A DNA stretch of 64,000 nucleotides from Saccharothrix espanaensis DSM 44229 (GCF_000328705.1 NC_019673.1:4278001-4342000), one strand, 5' to 3'; positions 16,601-25,077 are shown, numbered from the stretch's first letter. Notes: generated from the sequence alone by a model not told the origin. Numbers and translations are program-made.

Positions 16601-19336
16601 CTGGGCGAGCTGGCCGGGCTGATCGACGAGCTGGCGTCCACCGCGCACGAACAGGAGCGGCCGGGCGAGGTGCCCGGTGTCGCGCCCTGGGTGCGGCCGT
16701 TCGCGGTGACGCACGTGCCGCGCCCGCGTCCCGACGCGGAGCCGGCCGGGCCGGGGGAGTGGACCGTGTTCGCACGGCCCGACCACCCGCTGACCGCTCC
16801 GCTGCGGGCCGCGCTGCCCGGTGACGGGGTCCTGCTGCTGCCCGAGGAGGGCGACCCGGGCCTGTTCCTGGCCGCCGCACGGGCGGTGCTGGCCGCGCCG
16901 CACGGGACCCGGTTCGTGGTCGTGCAGGGGCGGTTGGGCGCGTCCGGGCTGGCCCGGACACTGCACTTGGAGGCCCCGCACGTGCCGGTGACGGTGGTCG
17001 ACGGCGAACCGGGCGTCGAGGACGTCGTCGCCGAGGTCGCCGCCACCACCGGGTTCACCCAGGTCCGCTACGCCGGCGGCGTCCGCACCGTCCCGGTCCT
17101 GCGCGCCGTGACCGGCCAGGCGTCGGGCACCGCGCTGGACGCCGAGGACGTGCTGCTGGTGACCGGCGGCGGCAAGGGCATCACGGCGGAGTGCGCGCTG
17201 GTCGTGGCGCAGGACTCGGGCGCGGCACTGGCGCTGCTCGGCCGCGCCGACCCCGCCGACGACGCCGAGCTGTCGGCGAACCTGGAGCGGATGACCGCCG
17301 CCGGCATCCGGTTCCGCTACGAGCGCGCCGACGTGACCTCGCCGGAGCGGATCGCCGAGGCGGTGGCCCGGTTCCGCGAGGAGCTGGGCGAGATCACCGC
17401 CGTGCTGCACGGCGCGGGCCGCAACGAGCCGCGCGCGCTGACCGGCCTGACCGACGACGAGTTCACCGCGACCCTGGCGCCCAAGGTCGAGGGCCTGCGG
17501 ACGGTGCTCGCCGCGGTCGACCCGGACCGGATCAAGCTGCTGGTCACGTTCGGCAGCATCATCGGCCGCGCCGGGCTGCGCGGCGAGGCTCACTACGCCA
17601 CCGCGAACGACTGGATGAGCGAGCTGACCGTCGAGTTCGGCCGCGAGCACCCGAGTGCGCGCGTGCTGGCCCTGGAGTGGTCGGTGTGGTCCGGCGCGGG
17701 CATGGGCGAACGGCTCGGCGTGGTCGAGGCGCTGGTGCGCGACGGCATCACGCCGATCTCCACCGACGAGGGCGTGGCCGTGCTGCGCGAGGTGCTCGCC
17801 GACCCGGGGCTGGGCCCGGTGCTGGTGGTCGGCGGCCGGGCGGCCGGTCTGCCCACGCTGGAGTTCGACCGCCCGGACCTGCCGCTGACCCGGTTCGCCG
17901 ACCGCGTGCTGGTGCACTACCCGGCGGTGGAGCTGGTCACCGAGGCCGACCTGTCGGCGGGCGGCGACCCGTACCTGGCCGACCACCGGCTGGCCGGCGA
18001 CCTGCTGTTCCCGGCGGTGCTCGGGATGGAGGCGATGGCCCAGGTGGCGTGCGCGCTCACCGGGAACGCCGCGCCGCCGGTGCTGGAGGACCTGGAGTTC
18101 CCCCGGCCGATCGTCGTCCGGCCGGACGGCGCGCTGACCGTGCGGATCGCCGCGCAGGTCCGTGCGCCGGGCGTGGTCGACGTGGTGATCCGGGCCGAGG
18201 ACACCGGCTTCGGCGCGGACCACTTCCGCGCCCGGCTGGTGTTCCCGCGCCCCGAGCTGACCGGGGCACCGCTGGAGGACCCCGGCCTGCCGCCGGTGCC
18301 GGTGGACCCGGTCGGCGAGCTGTACGGCGGCGTCCTGTTCCAGGGCAAGAGGTTCCAGCGGTTGCTGGGCTACCGCCGGGCGTCCGCGCGGCACGCCGTC
18401 GCGGAGGTCGCGGCCACGCCCGTGTCGTCCTGGTTCGCGCCGTACCTGCCGCAGGACCGGGTGCTCGCCGACCCCGGCACGCGGGACGTGATGATGCACG
18501 CGATCCAGTGCTGCGTCCCGGACGCGACCCTGCTGCCGCAGCGGGTGGCGCGGCTGATTCTGGCCGACCCGGCCGACCGGTCCGCCGAGTACGTCGTGCT
18601 GGACGCCCGCGAACGGTCCCAGGAGGGCGACAGCTACACCTACGACGTCGACGTCCGCGACCCGTCCGGGAAGCTGGTCGAGCGCTGGGAGGGGCTGGTG
18701 CTGCGGGCGGTTCACAAGCGCGACGGCGCGGGGCCGTGGACGCCGACCATGCTCGGCCCGTACCTGGAGCGCTCGCTGGAACGCGTGCTCGACGGCGCGG
18801 GCGCGGTCGTCGTGGAGCCCGACCACGCCGAGACCGACCTGGCCGACACCGCGCCGGACCGGCGGGCGCAGACCGCGCTGGCGCTGAGCCGGGCGCTCGA
18901 CCGCCGGGTCGACGTGCGCTACCGGCCCGACGGCAAGCCCGAGGTCGACGGCGCGGCGGTGTCCGCGTCGCACGGCGCGGGGCTGACCCTGGCGGTGGCG
19001 GGCACGGGCCGGCTGGGCTGCGACGTCGAGTCCGCCGCGCCGCGCACCGACGCGGACTGGGCCGGGCTGCTCGGCGCGGACCTGCTGCCCGTGCGGGACC
19101 TGCTGCGCACCGAGGCCGACGAATCGCCGGACGTGACGGGCACCCGGCTGTGGGGCGCGCTGGAGTGCCTGCGCAAGACCGGGTCCACCAGCCGGGCGCT
19201 CACCGTCGACCGGGTGCACCCGGACGGCTGGGCCGTGCTGTCGGCGGGTGACGCGAAGGTCGCCACCTGGGCCACCACCGTGACCGGACGCCCCGACCCC
19301 GTGGTGTTCGCGGTGCTCGTCGGAAAGGAGGACTGA
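13625..19336 (+). CDS. pksE: Enediyne iterative type I polyketide synthase PksE
   Basis: This 1903-residue synthase builds the linear polyene that becomes the enediyne warhead. Domains in order: KS (about 1-450, active Cys213 in DGACSSS, with EGHGTGTALGDATE and GNFGHTKAA), AT-like domain (about 560-860, Ser653 in GHSLGE), ACP (about 930-1010, carrier Ser962 or Ser963 in DLHLSSITVG), KR (about 1160-1430, GGGKGI nucleotide loop and Tyr1324 in HYATAND), DH (about 1440-1700, His1454 in ADHRLAGDLLFP), and a C-terminal phosphopantetheinyl transferase (GCDVES around 1798-1803, then a WGALECLRKTG motif) that arms its own ACP. The order and the odd ACP motif are diagnostic for PksE. The ATG at 13625 opens exactly before ERIAIVGIGLRYP. 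The stop is followed after two bases by the thioesterase start. Confidence 0.98.
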   Translation: MGSERIAIVGIGLRYPDAGSAGELWESVLAGRRAFRRLPDERMNHADYFSPDPAAPDRFYAAKAAVLRDFEFDRVRYRVAGSTYRSTDLTHWLALDVAAHALADAGFPEGEGLPRRTTGVVLGNSLTGEFSRANVLRLRWPYVRRTVAAALTAKGWPEDETAGFLHDLEVQYKAPFPAIDEDSLAGGLSNTIAGRICNYFDLGGGGYTVDGACSSSLLSVATAAKSLADGELDVAVAGGVDLSIDPFEVIGFAKTGALSTGEMKVYDRDSNGFWPGEGAGALVLMRAGDAAERGLDAYATIAGWGVSSDGKGGITRPEASGHRLAITRAYARAGYGVESVSYFEGHGTGTALGDATEIEALSSARREADPAARPAALSSVKGNFGHTKAAAGVAGLIKAALAVHHQVIPPGTGHHDPHPSLTADDAVLHVPRDAQLWPADRPVRAGVSAMGFGGINTHITLEQAAGTARRTELGDRTRALVTGRQDAELLLFDGADVAEVRARLAEVAALVPKLAFAELADLAGVLAGRLTGGRVRAAVVARNPEEAARRLTRLLDGAGPVTDPADGIFLADRAEPPRIAFLFPGQGSGRGAVGAIRRRFAAAEAVFAGSGLPTGGDQVATEVAQPRIVAGALAGLEVLRELGIEAGTAVGHSLGELTAVHWAGALGADRVLELAAERGRVMASASRGGGAMAGLATGPERALELAGDEDVVIAGYNGPAQTVLSGPAEAVDRVCAAAKAAGVHATRITVSHAFHSALVEPAAAAMGERLADYDFDRPTRPVHSTVTGDLLDPGTDLRRLLRDQVLEPVRFHAAAARAAADADLLLEVGPGRVLTGLVADIAPGTPAVALDTDHASLAPLLTAVGAAFALGAPVRVSTLFAGRGLRDLPLDGAMTFLASPCETAPALDVALVADAPAAADAVTTSEGESTLDLLRRLAAERAELPLDAIGPDTHPLDDLHLSSITVGQLVNGVTSSLGRPALTATPNFATVRLGELAGLIDELASTAHEQERPGEVPGVAPWVRPFAVTHVPRPRPDAEPAGPGEWTVFARPDHPLTAPLRAALPGDGVLLLPEEGDPGLFLAAARAVLAAPHGTRFVVVQGRLGASGLARTLHLEAPHVPVTVVDGEPGVEDVVAEVAATTGFTQVRYAGGVRTVPVLRAVTGQASGTALDAEDVLLVTGGGKGITAECALVVAQDSGAALALLGRADPADDAELSANLERMTAAGIRFRYERADVTSPERIAEAVARFREELGEITAVLHGAGRNEPRALTGLTDDEFTATLAPKVEGLRTVLAAVDPDRIKLLVTFGSIIGRAGLRGEAHYATANDWMSELTVEFGREHPSARVLALEWSVWSGAGMGERLGVVEALVRDGITPISTDEGVAVLREVLADPGLGPVLVVGGRAAGLPTLEFDRPDLPLTRFADRVLVHYPAVELVTEADLSAGGDPYLADHRLAGDLLFPAVLGMEAMAQVACALTGNAAPPVLEDLEFPRPIVVRPDGALTVRIAAQVRAPGVVDVVIRAEDTGFGADHFRARLVFPRPELTGAPLEDPGLPPVPVDPVGELYGGVLFQGKRFQRLLGYRRASARHAVAEVAATPVSSWFAPYLPQDRVLADPGTRDVMMHAIQCCVPDATLLPQRVARLILADPADRSAEYVVLDARERSQEGDSYTYDVDVRDPSGKLVERWEGLVLRAVHKRDGAGPWTPTMLGPYLERSLERVLDGAGAVVVEPDHAETDLADTAPDRRAQTALALSRALDRRVDVRYRPDGKPEVDGAAVSASHGAGLTLAVAGTGRLGCDVESAAPRTDADWAGLLGADLLPVRDLLRTEADESPDVTGTRLWGALECLRKTGSTSRALTVDRVHPDGWAVLSAGDAKVATWATTVTGRPDPVVFAVLVGKED

Positions 19337-19338
19337 CC

Positions 19339-19794
19339 ATGCCGGAGTACTACGAGATCCGCCACACCGTCGGATTCGAAGAGACCAACCTGGTCGGGAA
19401 CGTCTACTACGTGAACTACCTGCGGTGGCAGGGCCGCTGCCGGGAGCTGTTCCTGCGGGACAAGGCACCCGGTGTGCTGGAGGAGGTGCGCGAGGACCTC
19501 AAGCTGTTCACGCTCAAGGTGGACTGCGAGTTCTTCGCCGAGATCACCGCGTTCGACGAGCTGTCGGTGCGGATGCGGCTGGACGAGATGACCCAGACGC
19601 AGATCCAGTTCAGCTTCGACTACGTCAAGCTCAACGACGGCCCGGAAGTCCTGGTGGCGCGCGGGAAGCAGCGCGTGGCGTGCATGCGCGGCCCCAACAC
19701 CGACACGATCCCCTCGCGGGTGCCGGAGGAGTTGCGGCTGGCGCTGGTGCCCTACACCGAGACGCCGGAGCTGGCGCGGGCCGGGCTGGGGTGA
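19339..19794 (+). CDS. Enediyne thioesterase TEBC (E10, hotdog fold)
   Basis: The 151-residue hotdog thioesterase releases the polyene from PksE. Typical residues are VGFEETNLVGNVYYVNYLRWQG at the start, the FTLKVDCEFFAEITAFDELSVRMRL strands and QIQFSFDYV. This family uses an Arg and Glu rather than the Asp of 4-hydroxybenzoyl-CoA thioesterase; Glu15 and Arg34 are candidate positions by eye. GGAGG lies within the last pksE codons, five bases before the pksE stop, so translation is coupled. The stop overlaps the next start as TGATG. Confidence 0.95.
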   Translation: MPEYYEIRHTVGFEETNLVGNVYYVNYLRWQGRCRELFLRDKAPGVLEEVREDLKLFTLKVDCEFFAEITAFDELSVRMRLDEMTQTQIQFSFDYVKLNDGPEVLVARGKQRVACMRGPNTDTIPSRVPEELRLALVPYTETPELARAGLG

Positions 19795-20300
19795 TGACCG
19801 TGTACGACTCGGCCCTCACGATGGAGGAGACCACGCTGCGGGACGCCATGTCCCGGTTCGCGACCGGCGTCTCCGTGGTCACGGTCGGCGGCGAGCACAC
19901 GCACGGCATGACGGCGAACGCGTTCACGTGCGTGTCGCTCGACCCGCCGCTGGTGCTGTGCTGCGTGGCGCGCAAGGCGACCATGCACGCGGCGATCGAG
20001 GGCGCCAGGCGGTTCGCGGTCTCGGTGATGGGCGGCGACCAGGAGCGGACCGCGCGGTACTTCGCGGACAAGCGCCGCCCGCGCGGCCGGGCCCAGTTCG
20101 ACGTGGTCGACTGGCAGCCCGGCCCGCACACCGGGGCGCCGCTGCTCTCCGGTGCGCTGGCCTGGCTGGAGTGCGAGGTGGCGCAGTGGCACGAGGGTGG
20201 CGACCACACGATCTTCCTCGGCCGGGTGCTCGGCTGCCGGCGCGGGCCGGACTCGCCGGCGTTGCTGTTCTACGGTAGCGACTTCCACCAGATCCGATGA
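19794..20300 (+). CDS. Flavin reductase (SgcE6-like)
   Basis: The 168-residue flavin reductase domain protein has MSRFATGVSVVTVGGEHTHGMTANAFTCVSLDPPLVL, the family fold signature, and HTIFLGRV near the end. It should reduce FAD or FMN with NAD(P)H for a two-component flavin monooxygenase, as SgcE6 does for SgcC in the C-1027 pathway. No partner monooxygenase or halogenase is visible in this window, so the partner is elsewhere or the reductase serves the warhead step. The ATG (19794-19796) overlaps the thioesterase TGA by one base. Confidence 0.9.
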   Translation: MTVYDSALTMEETTLRDAMSRFATGVSVVTVGGEHTHGMTANAFTCVSLDPPLVLCCVARKATMHAAIEGARRFAVSVMGGDQERTARYFADKRRPRGRAQFDVVDWQPGPHTGAPLLSGALAWLECEVAQWHEGGDHTIFLGRVLGCRRGPDSPALLFYGSDFHQIR

Positions 20301-20310
20301 GGGGAAAGCG

Positions 20311-21309
20311 ATGTTGGTGACGGTCACCGGGGGCAGCGGTTTCGTCGGCGCGCACACGGTCGCCGAACTGGTCCGCGCCGGGCACCGGGTGCGGGTCCTG
20401 GCCCGCAGTGAGTCCACAGTGGACAGCGCACTGCGCCCGTTGGGGGTGCCCGCGGTGGAGGTGGTGGCCGGGGACGTCACCGACGAGCGGTCGGTCGAGC
20501 CGGCGGTGCGCGGCGCGGACGCCGTGGTGCACTGCGCCTCGGTGTACTCGTTCGACCGCCGGCGGCGGGAGGAGATGGTGCGCACCAACGTGCGCGGCAC
20601 CGAGGTCGTCCTCGGTGCCGCGCTCCGCGCGGGCGTCGGCCGGGTGGTGCACGTGTCGAGCATCGCCGCGCTGTTCGGCCCCGGTGTCCGGGTGATCGGG
20701 GAGCAATCGCCGCTGGGCACCAGCCGTGAGCCCTACGCTGCGACGAAATCCGGGTCCGACGCGGTCGCCCGCCGGCACCAGGAGCGCGGCGCGCCGGTGG
20801 TGATCAGCTACCCGCCGGCCCTGCTCGGCCCGCACGACCCGAAGATCGGCGACCAGACGTCCCGGCTGCGCGACCTGGTGCGTGGCCTGATGCCGATGTG
20901 GCCGGCCGGCGGTCTCCAGCTCGGCGACGTCCGCGACACGGCGGCGCTGCACGCCGCGCTGCTCGCACCGGACGTGACCGGCCGCCACTTCGGCCCCGGC
21001 CGCTACCTCACCACGGCCGAGTACGTGCGCGCGGTGCGTGCGGCGACCGGCCGCGCGCTGCCCGCCGTGTTCCTGCCCGCCGCGGCGATGCTGCCGGTGG
21101 GCCGGCTGGCCGACCTGGTGCAACCGTGGTGGCCCTGGCACATCCCGGCCGAGCACGGCGCGATCGCCACGGTCGGCGCGGCCACCCGCGTCGACCCGGC
21201 GGCGAGCACGCTGGGGCTCGCGCCCCGACCCTTCGCGAACACGGTGGCCGACACGGTGCGGTGGCTGGCGCAGACCGGTGTGGTGACGCCCCGGCAGGCG
21301 GGCGGCTGA
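20311..21309 (+). CDS. NAD-dependent epimerase/dehydratase (extended SDR)
   Basis: The 332-residue extended short-chain dehydrogenase has the Rossmann motif GGSGFVG at residues 7-13, VVHCASVYSFD, an HVSSIAALFGPG strand with the catalytic Ser, and YAATK as the YxxxK pair. These enzymes act on sugar nucleotides, or reduce ketones as in 3-beta-hydroxysteroid or flavonol reductases. Without other sugar genes nearby a ketoreductase-like step is as likely as deoxysugar work. AGGGGAAAG overlapping the previous stop is its ribosome site, which makes it the fourth gene of the pksE operon. Confidence 0.85.
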   Translation: MLVTVTGGSGFVGAHTVAELVRAGHRVRVLARSESTVDSALRPLGVPAVEVVAGDVTDERSVEPAVRGADAVVHCASVYSFDRRRREEMVRTNVRGTEVVLGAALRAGVGRVVHVSSIAALFGPGVRVIGEQSPLGTSREPYAATKSGSDAVARRHQERGAPVVISYPPALLGPHDPKIGDQTSRLRDLVRGLMPMWPAGGLQLGDVRDTAALHAALLAPDVTGRHFGPGRYLTTAEYVRAVRAATGRALPAVFLPAAAMLPVGRLADLVQPWWPWHIPAEHGAIATVGAATRVDPAASTLGLAPRPFANTVADTVRWLAQTGVVTPRQAGG

Positions 21310-21312
21310 GGA

Positions 21313-21400
21313 TCAGGCCACTCCGGGGCAGGCCACTCCGGGGCAGGCCACTCCGGGTCAGGCCGATTCGGGTCAGGCCGATTCGGGGTCAGGCCACCTC
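21313..21400. repeat. Six-copy 15-base tandem repeat at the TetR 3' end
   Basis: CAGGCC starts at 21314, 21329, 21344, 21359, 21374 and 21390; the units are CAGGCCACTCCGGGG-like with small changes. The last unit contains the TetR stop codon (TCA on the plus strand, 21389-21391). The array lies between the convergent epimerase and TetR genes. Confidence 0.9.
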
Positions 21401-22039
21401 GGCGAGGCGGGCGGCCGAGTCGGCCACCGACCGCCGGGCGGTCTCGGCCCGGTCGCCCGCGCTGACCATCATGCCGACCAGTTGCGACTCGAACACGCCG
21501 TCGGCGGTGAACGGCTCGATCAGGTACTCGCCCAGCTCCAGCGTGACCAGGCCGTGGGTGGCGATCCACATGTGGTGCGCCACCAGGTCCGGGTCGCCCG
21601 GCGCGAACCGGCCGGCCGCCATGCACCGGCCCGCGCAGCGGGCGACGTTGGCCAGCGTGTAGCGGCCGTGGTGGCGGTCCTCTTCGCTCAACGTGTACCC
21701 GGCCAGCGAGAGCCCGCCGAACATCACCGGGTACAGGTGGGTGTTGGCCAGCGCGTTGCCCCGGTACGCCCGCCCCAGCAGCGCCATGTCGGCCACCGGG
21801 TCGTCGGTCTGCCCGACCCCGGTCAGGAAGTCCTGCAACCGCGCGAAACCCTCGTGCACCATCTCCCGGACCAGGCCGCTCATCCCGCCGAAGTGGGTGT
21901 ACACCGCCATCGTAGACGAGCCGGCCTCGGCGGCCAGCCGCCGGGTGGACAGCGCGGCCGGGCCTTCCTCGGCGAGGAGGCGCGCCGCGATGTCCACCAG
22001 GGCGGACCGGGCCTGCGGGGTCGCGCGGCGTGGGCTCAC
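21389..22039 (-). CDS. TetR-family transcriptional regulator
   Basis: The 216-residue protein has an N-terminal helix-turn-helix at about residues 8-55 (ARLLAEEGPAALSTRRLAAEAGSS, then MAVYTHFGG). A TetR C-terminal ligand domain follows. It precedes no obvious efflux pump; its co-directional upstream neighbour, 37 bases away, encodes a TIGR03084 protein. It may control that pair or the neighbouring enediyne operon. The ATG is 22039-22037. Confidence 0.9.
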   Translation of the reverse strand: MSPRRATPQARSALVDIAARLLAEEGPAALSTRRLAAEAGSSTMAVYTHFGGMSGLVREMVHEGFARLQDFLTGVGQTDDPVADMALLGRAYRGNALANTHLYPVMFGGLSLAGYTLSEEDRHHGRYTLANVARCAGRCMAAGRFAPGDPDLVAHHMWIATHGLVTLELGEYLIEPFTADGVFESQLVGMMVSAGDRAETARRSVADSAARLAEVA

Positions 22040-22076
22040 CGGCGCACCCCGGCGCGACCGGTGGCGGGCAACGCGG

Positions 22077-22871
22077 TCAGCGCCCGGCGCGCAGCGGCGA
22101 CCGGGTGGGCGCGCGGCCGGGTCCGGCCGGGCCCCGGTAGGCCTGCGCGAGTTCCAGCCAGCGGCCGGCGACCGCGCCCTCGGCCCGGACGTCGAGGTCG
22201 GCGTGGTGCCGGCGGCGGGTCACCAGCAGGCAGAAGTCCTCCGCCGACCCGGTCACCCGCTGCGCGGCGTCCTCGGGACCGTGGTCCCAGCGCTGCCCGG
22301 ACGGCGCGGTGATCTCGAACCGGAACTCGTCGGCGGGCGGTCGCTCGCCCCGCGCCAGGTAGCCGAAGTCCTTGGTGCGCACCGCGAAGCCGACCAGGAA
22401 GCCCAGCCGGTCGTCCCACTCGCGGGTCACGCCCAGCGCGTCGGCGACGTCCTGGCCGTGCCCGAACAGCTCCATCATCCCGGCGGCGGCCAGCACGGTC
22501 GGCGTAAGCGGGTTCACCAGCCACGGCACGACCGCGTCGGCGGGCACGGCGGCCAGCGCGCCGATCGCGGCGTCCTTCGTCGCCTGCCACCGCCGCAGCA
22601 GCTCGCCGGTGTCCAACGCGAGGTGCGGGGCCATCGAGGCGTCCACGTTGGCGTCGAAGTCGTCCGACAGGGTCGCCAGGACCGCCCGGAACTTGTCGCC
22701 CTCGGCGGCGGCCATGCCGGCCATGCCGAAGATCGACGTGAGGTGGGCGACCTGGTGCTTGACGGTCCACCCCGGCGCGGGGGTGGACAGCGACCACTGC
22801 TCGTGGTCGAGGGTGGCGACCATCCGGTCGAAGTCGTCGCCGGTGGCCCGGAGCGCCGTGATCACGTCCAT
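22077..22871 (-). CDS. TIGR03084-family protein (DinB/maleylpyruvate isomerase-like)
   Basis: The 264-residue protein has an N-terminal DinB-type helical bundle with WSLSTPAPGWTVKHQVAHLTSIF (first metal His), FGHGQDVADALG (third His) and a C-terminal SCP-like half. This family often supports mycothiol-dependent chemistry or metal-bound detoxification in actinobacteria. The ATG at 22871 has AGAGGA upstream. The stop lies 37 bases before the TetR start, so they are likely cotranscribed. A mycothiol-linked protective role next to an enediyne locus is attractive but unproven. Confidence 0.8.
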   Translation of the reverse strand: MDVITALRATGDDFDRMVATLDHEQWSLSTPAPGWTVKHQVAHLTSIFGMAGMAAAEGDKFRAVLATLSDDFDANVDASMAPHLALDTGELLRRWQATKDAAIGALAAVPADAVVPWLVNPLTPTVLAAAGMMELFGHGQDVADALGVTREWDDRLGFLVGFAVRTKDFGYLARGERPPADEFRFEITAPSGQRWDHGPEDAAQRVTGSAEDFCLLVTRRRHHADLDVRAEGAVAGRWLELAQAYRGPAGPGRAPTRSPLRAGR

Positions 22872-23020
22872 GCGCACGTCCTCTGGTCGAGTTTGCCCGG
22901 ATGCGTTCGGACCCGGCGGGACCGCACCGGCCACGCGGAGCCCGCAGGCGGTTGTCCAGTCCGACGATGCCCCAGCGGTGCGGCGAAGTCTTCTCACGGC
23001 GTGCTCAAGGGTGCGCACGA

Positions 23021-24355
23021 TCAGCGCGGGGCCACCACCTCCCGCAGCGCGTCCTGCACCGCTTCGGCGACGCGCAGCAGGCGGGTGTCGCCGAACGGGT
23101 GCGCCTCCAGGCACACGCCGACCGGCAAGCCGGTGCGGGAGCGGCCCGCCGGCAGCGACAGCATCGGCAGCCCGGCGACCGTGCCGGGCCCGACGTTGCG
23201 GGTGACGGTCGGGAACACCGGCACCTGCTGTCCGTTGTGGGTGATCACCTCGTCCTCGCCGAGCAGCGGCGGCAGCACCGGCGCGGTCGGCCCCAGCACG
23301 ACGTCGACCCGGGCGAACACCTCGGCGTAGGCGCGCCGCAACCGCCAGCGGGCGGCCCGCGCGTCCTCGTAGGCGTCGGCGGTGACGGGGGCCGAGGCCA
23401 TCAGCCCGACCAGCGCGCGCACGTCGGGCGAGACGACCCGCTCGGGCCACCGCTCGACGGCCGAGCGCACCCGCCGGGCCAGCAGCCGGGGCGCTTCGAA
23501 GAACACCAGGTCGTTGCCCGCACCGGCGGCCACCTGCACGTCGTCGCCCAGGTCGACCTCGACCAGGTGCGCGCCGGCCTGTTCCAGCGTGGAGAGCACC
23601 TCGTCCACCGCTGCGGCGACCTCCGGGTCCAGGTGCCGGAAACGGCTGCGCGGCAACCCGATGCGCAGGCCGGCGAGCGTGACCGGGGGAGCGTCCGGTT
23701 CTCCGGTGATCACCCGGTCGACGGTCCGCACGTCCCGCACCACGCGGGCGTGGACGCCGATGGTGTCGCGGCTGGTCGACAGGTTCACCACGCCGTCGCC
23801 GGGGTAGCGGCCGGTGGACGGGCGGAACCCGACCACGCCGCAGAACGAGGCGGGCACGGTGACCGAGCCGCCGGTGTCGGTGCCCAGCGCGAACGGCACC
23901 ACGCCGAGCGCGACGCCGACCGCGCTCCCGCCGCTGGACCCACCGGCGCTGCGGTCCGGGTCGGCGGGGTTGCGCACCGGTCCGAAAGCCTTGTTGTTGC
24001 TGGTGATCCCGAACGCCAGTTCGTGCAGGTTGGTCTTGCCGACCACGACCGCCCCGGCGGCCCGCAACGCGCTGACCACGGTCGCGTCGACGGCCGCCGG
24101 GGAGTCGTCGAGCAGCGGGCTGCCGGCGGTGGTCGGGACTCCCCGGACGTCCACGTTGTCCTTGACCGAGAACGGGACCCCGGCCAGCGGGCCCTCGCCC
24201 GGCGAACCGTCACGCACGGGCCCGATCCAGTCGCCGTGCGCGGAGGCCCCGGCGCGGGCGACCGCTCCGGCCCGCCGGCGGTCGCGTTCGGCCGGGTCGA
24301 GGTCCGACCAGTCGGCCAAGGTCAGGGCGCTGGTCAGGGCGCTGTCGTCGGCCAT
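23021..24355 (-). CDS. Amidase signature family hydrolase
   Basis: The 444-residue amidase has the full Ser-cisSer-Lys triad: Lys65 in FSVKDN, Ser140 in AGGSSGGSA and Ser164 in DTGGSV, with the usual 24-residue spacing between the serines. It hydrolyses an amide or transfers ammonia; similarity to AtzF/allophanate-type or peptide amidases cannot be settled here. It is a single-subunit enzyme, not GatA, since no GatB/GatC genes are near. The ATG is 24355-24353. Confidence 0.9.
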   Translation of the reverse strand: MADDSALTSALTLADWSDLDPAERDRRRAGAVARAGASAHGDWIGPVRDGSPGEGPLAGVPFSVKDNVDVRGVPTTAGSPLLDDSPAAVDATVVSALRAAGAVVVGKTNLHELAFGITSNNKAFGPVRNPADPDRSAGGSSGGSAVGVALGVVPFALGTDTGGSVTVPASFCGVVGFRPSTGRYPGDGVVNLSTSRDTIGVHARVVRDVRTVDRVITGEPDAPPVTLAGLRIGLPRSRFRHLDPEVAAAVDEVLSTLEQAGAHLVEVDLGDDVQVAAGAGNDLVFFEAPRLLARRVRSAVERWPERVVSPDVRALVGLMASAPVTADAYEDARAARWRLRRAYAEVFARVDVVLGPTAPVLPPLLGEDEVITHNGQQVPVFPTVTRNVGPGTVAGLPMLSLPAGRSRTGLPVGVCLEAHPFGDTRLLRVAEAVQDALREVVAPR

Positions 24356-24480
24356 GGCCGTCCTCTCCGGGGCGGGTAGTGGTCGAACCTAGGGTCGCCC
24401 GCGCCGGCGGTCGTTGTCCGTGCGTGCCGGTTGTTGTGCCGCGCGCGCACGGTTCGGGCCGGGGTCGGCGCGTGATCCGG

Positions 24481-24843
24481 TCAGGCGGGCAGGTCCTCGA
24501 ACTCCACGACCTGCCGGACCTCCACCTCGACCGCGTCGAACAGGTCGGCGTACTGCGCGGCGTGGGCCACCGCCTCGGCCCGGTCCGCCGCGTTGATCAG
24601 CACGAACCCGCCGATGACCTCCTTGGCCTCGGTGAACGGGCCGTCCGTGGCGGAGACCGCCGCGCCGTGCTCCTTGCGGACCCGCGCGCCCTTCGCCGAC
24701 GGGTGCACGCCCTCGGCGGTGATCAGGATTCCCCGGTTGATCCAGTCCTCGACGAGCCCGCCCATCCGCGCGACGAACTCCGGGGAGGGGTTCCACGCCT
24801 CGGAGGCGCTCTCGTCGAGCCGGTGCATCAGCAGAAACCGCAT
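24481..24843 (-). CDS. YCII-family protein
   Basis: The 120-residue YCII/DGPF protein opens with MRFLLMHRLDE and carries ATDGPFTEAKEVIGGFVLI, the DGPF motif of the family. These proteins have a ferredoxin-like fold with a putative His-Asp site and often lie near sigma factors in actinobacteria; none is adjacent here. The ATG at 24843 is preceded by CAGGGAG. Function unknown. Confidence 0.9.
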   Translation of the reverse strand: MRFLLMHRLDESASEAWNPSPEFVARMGGLVEDWINRGILITAEGVHPSAKGARVRKEHGAAVSATDGPFTEAKEVIGGFVLINAADRAEAVAHAAQYADLFDAVEVEVRQVVEFEDLPA

Positions 24844-25018
24844 GTGTCGCTCCCTGGGTCGTCCTCGGTCGGTGCCGGGCCCGGTGGCCGGCCCCACCTC
24901 CACGTCGAACGGCCGCACGCTATTTCGACAGCGCGTCGCAGGCAATTCCGGGCAGGCGTGTCGGCGCTGGTCAGCCTCGCCTCGGCGGTGGTGGCGACCA
25001 CACTCGCTTGCCGAACCG

Positions 25019-25051
25019 GACAACTCGGTTTACCGTTTAGACAACTCAGTT
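25019..25051. promoter_or_regulatory. Paired operator-like repeat upstream of the AhpD-like gene
   Basis: GACAACTCGGTT (25019-25030) and GACAACTCAGTT (25040-25051) are direct repeats exactly 21 bases apart, two helical turns. The second is itself the palindrome CAACTCAGTTG. They sit in the divergent region between the YCII and AhpD-like genes and the spot is more A/T-rich than its surroundings. Confidence 0.65.
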
Positions 25052-25077
25052 GACCAGTATGCGAGTCGAGGAGCCTG

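Noticed and set aside
16286..19468. Very long open frame antisense to pksE (over 1000 codons)
   Set aside because: A mirror of high G+C codon bias. The protein is low-complexity Arg/Gly/Ala/His-rich and the other strand encodes a clear polyketide synthase.
7297..20425. TCCACAGTGGA palindrome near 7300 and 20411
   Set aside because: Both lie inside coding sequence and encode Ser-Thr-Val-Asp. Two copies plus a looser one at 27130 are not enough for an operator.
22077..24355. Enediyne resistance role for the TIGR03084 protein or amidase
   Set aside because: No sequence feature links either to known self-sacrifice or apoprotein resistance; adjacency alone is insufficient.
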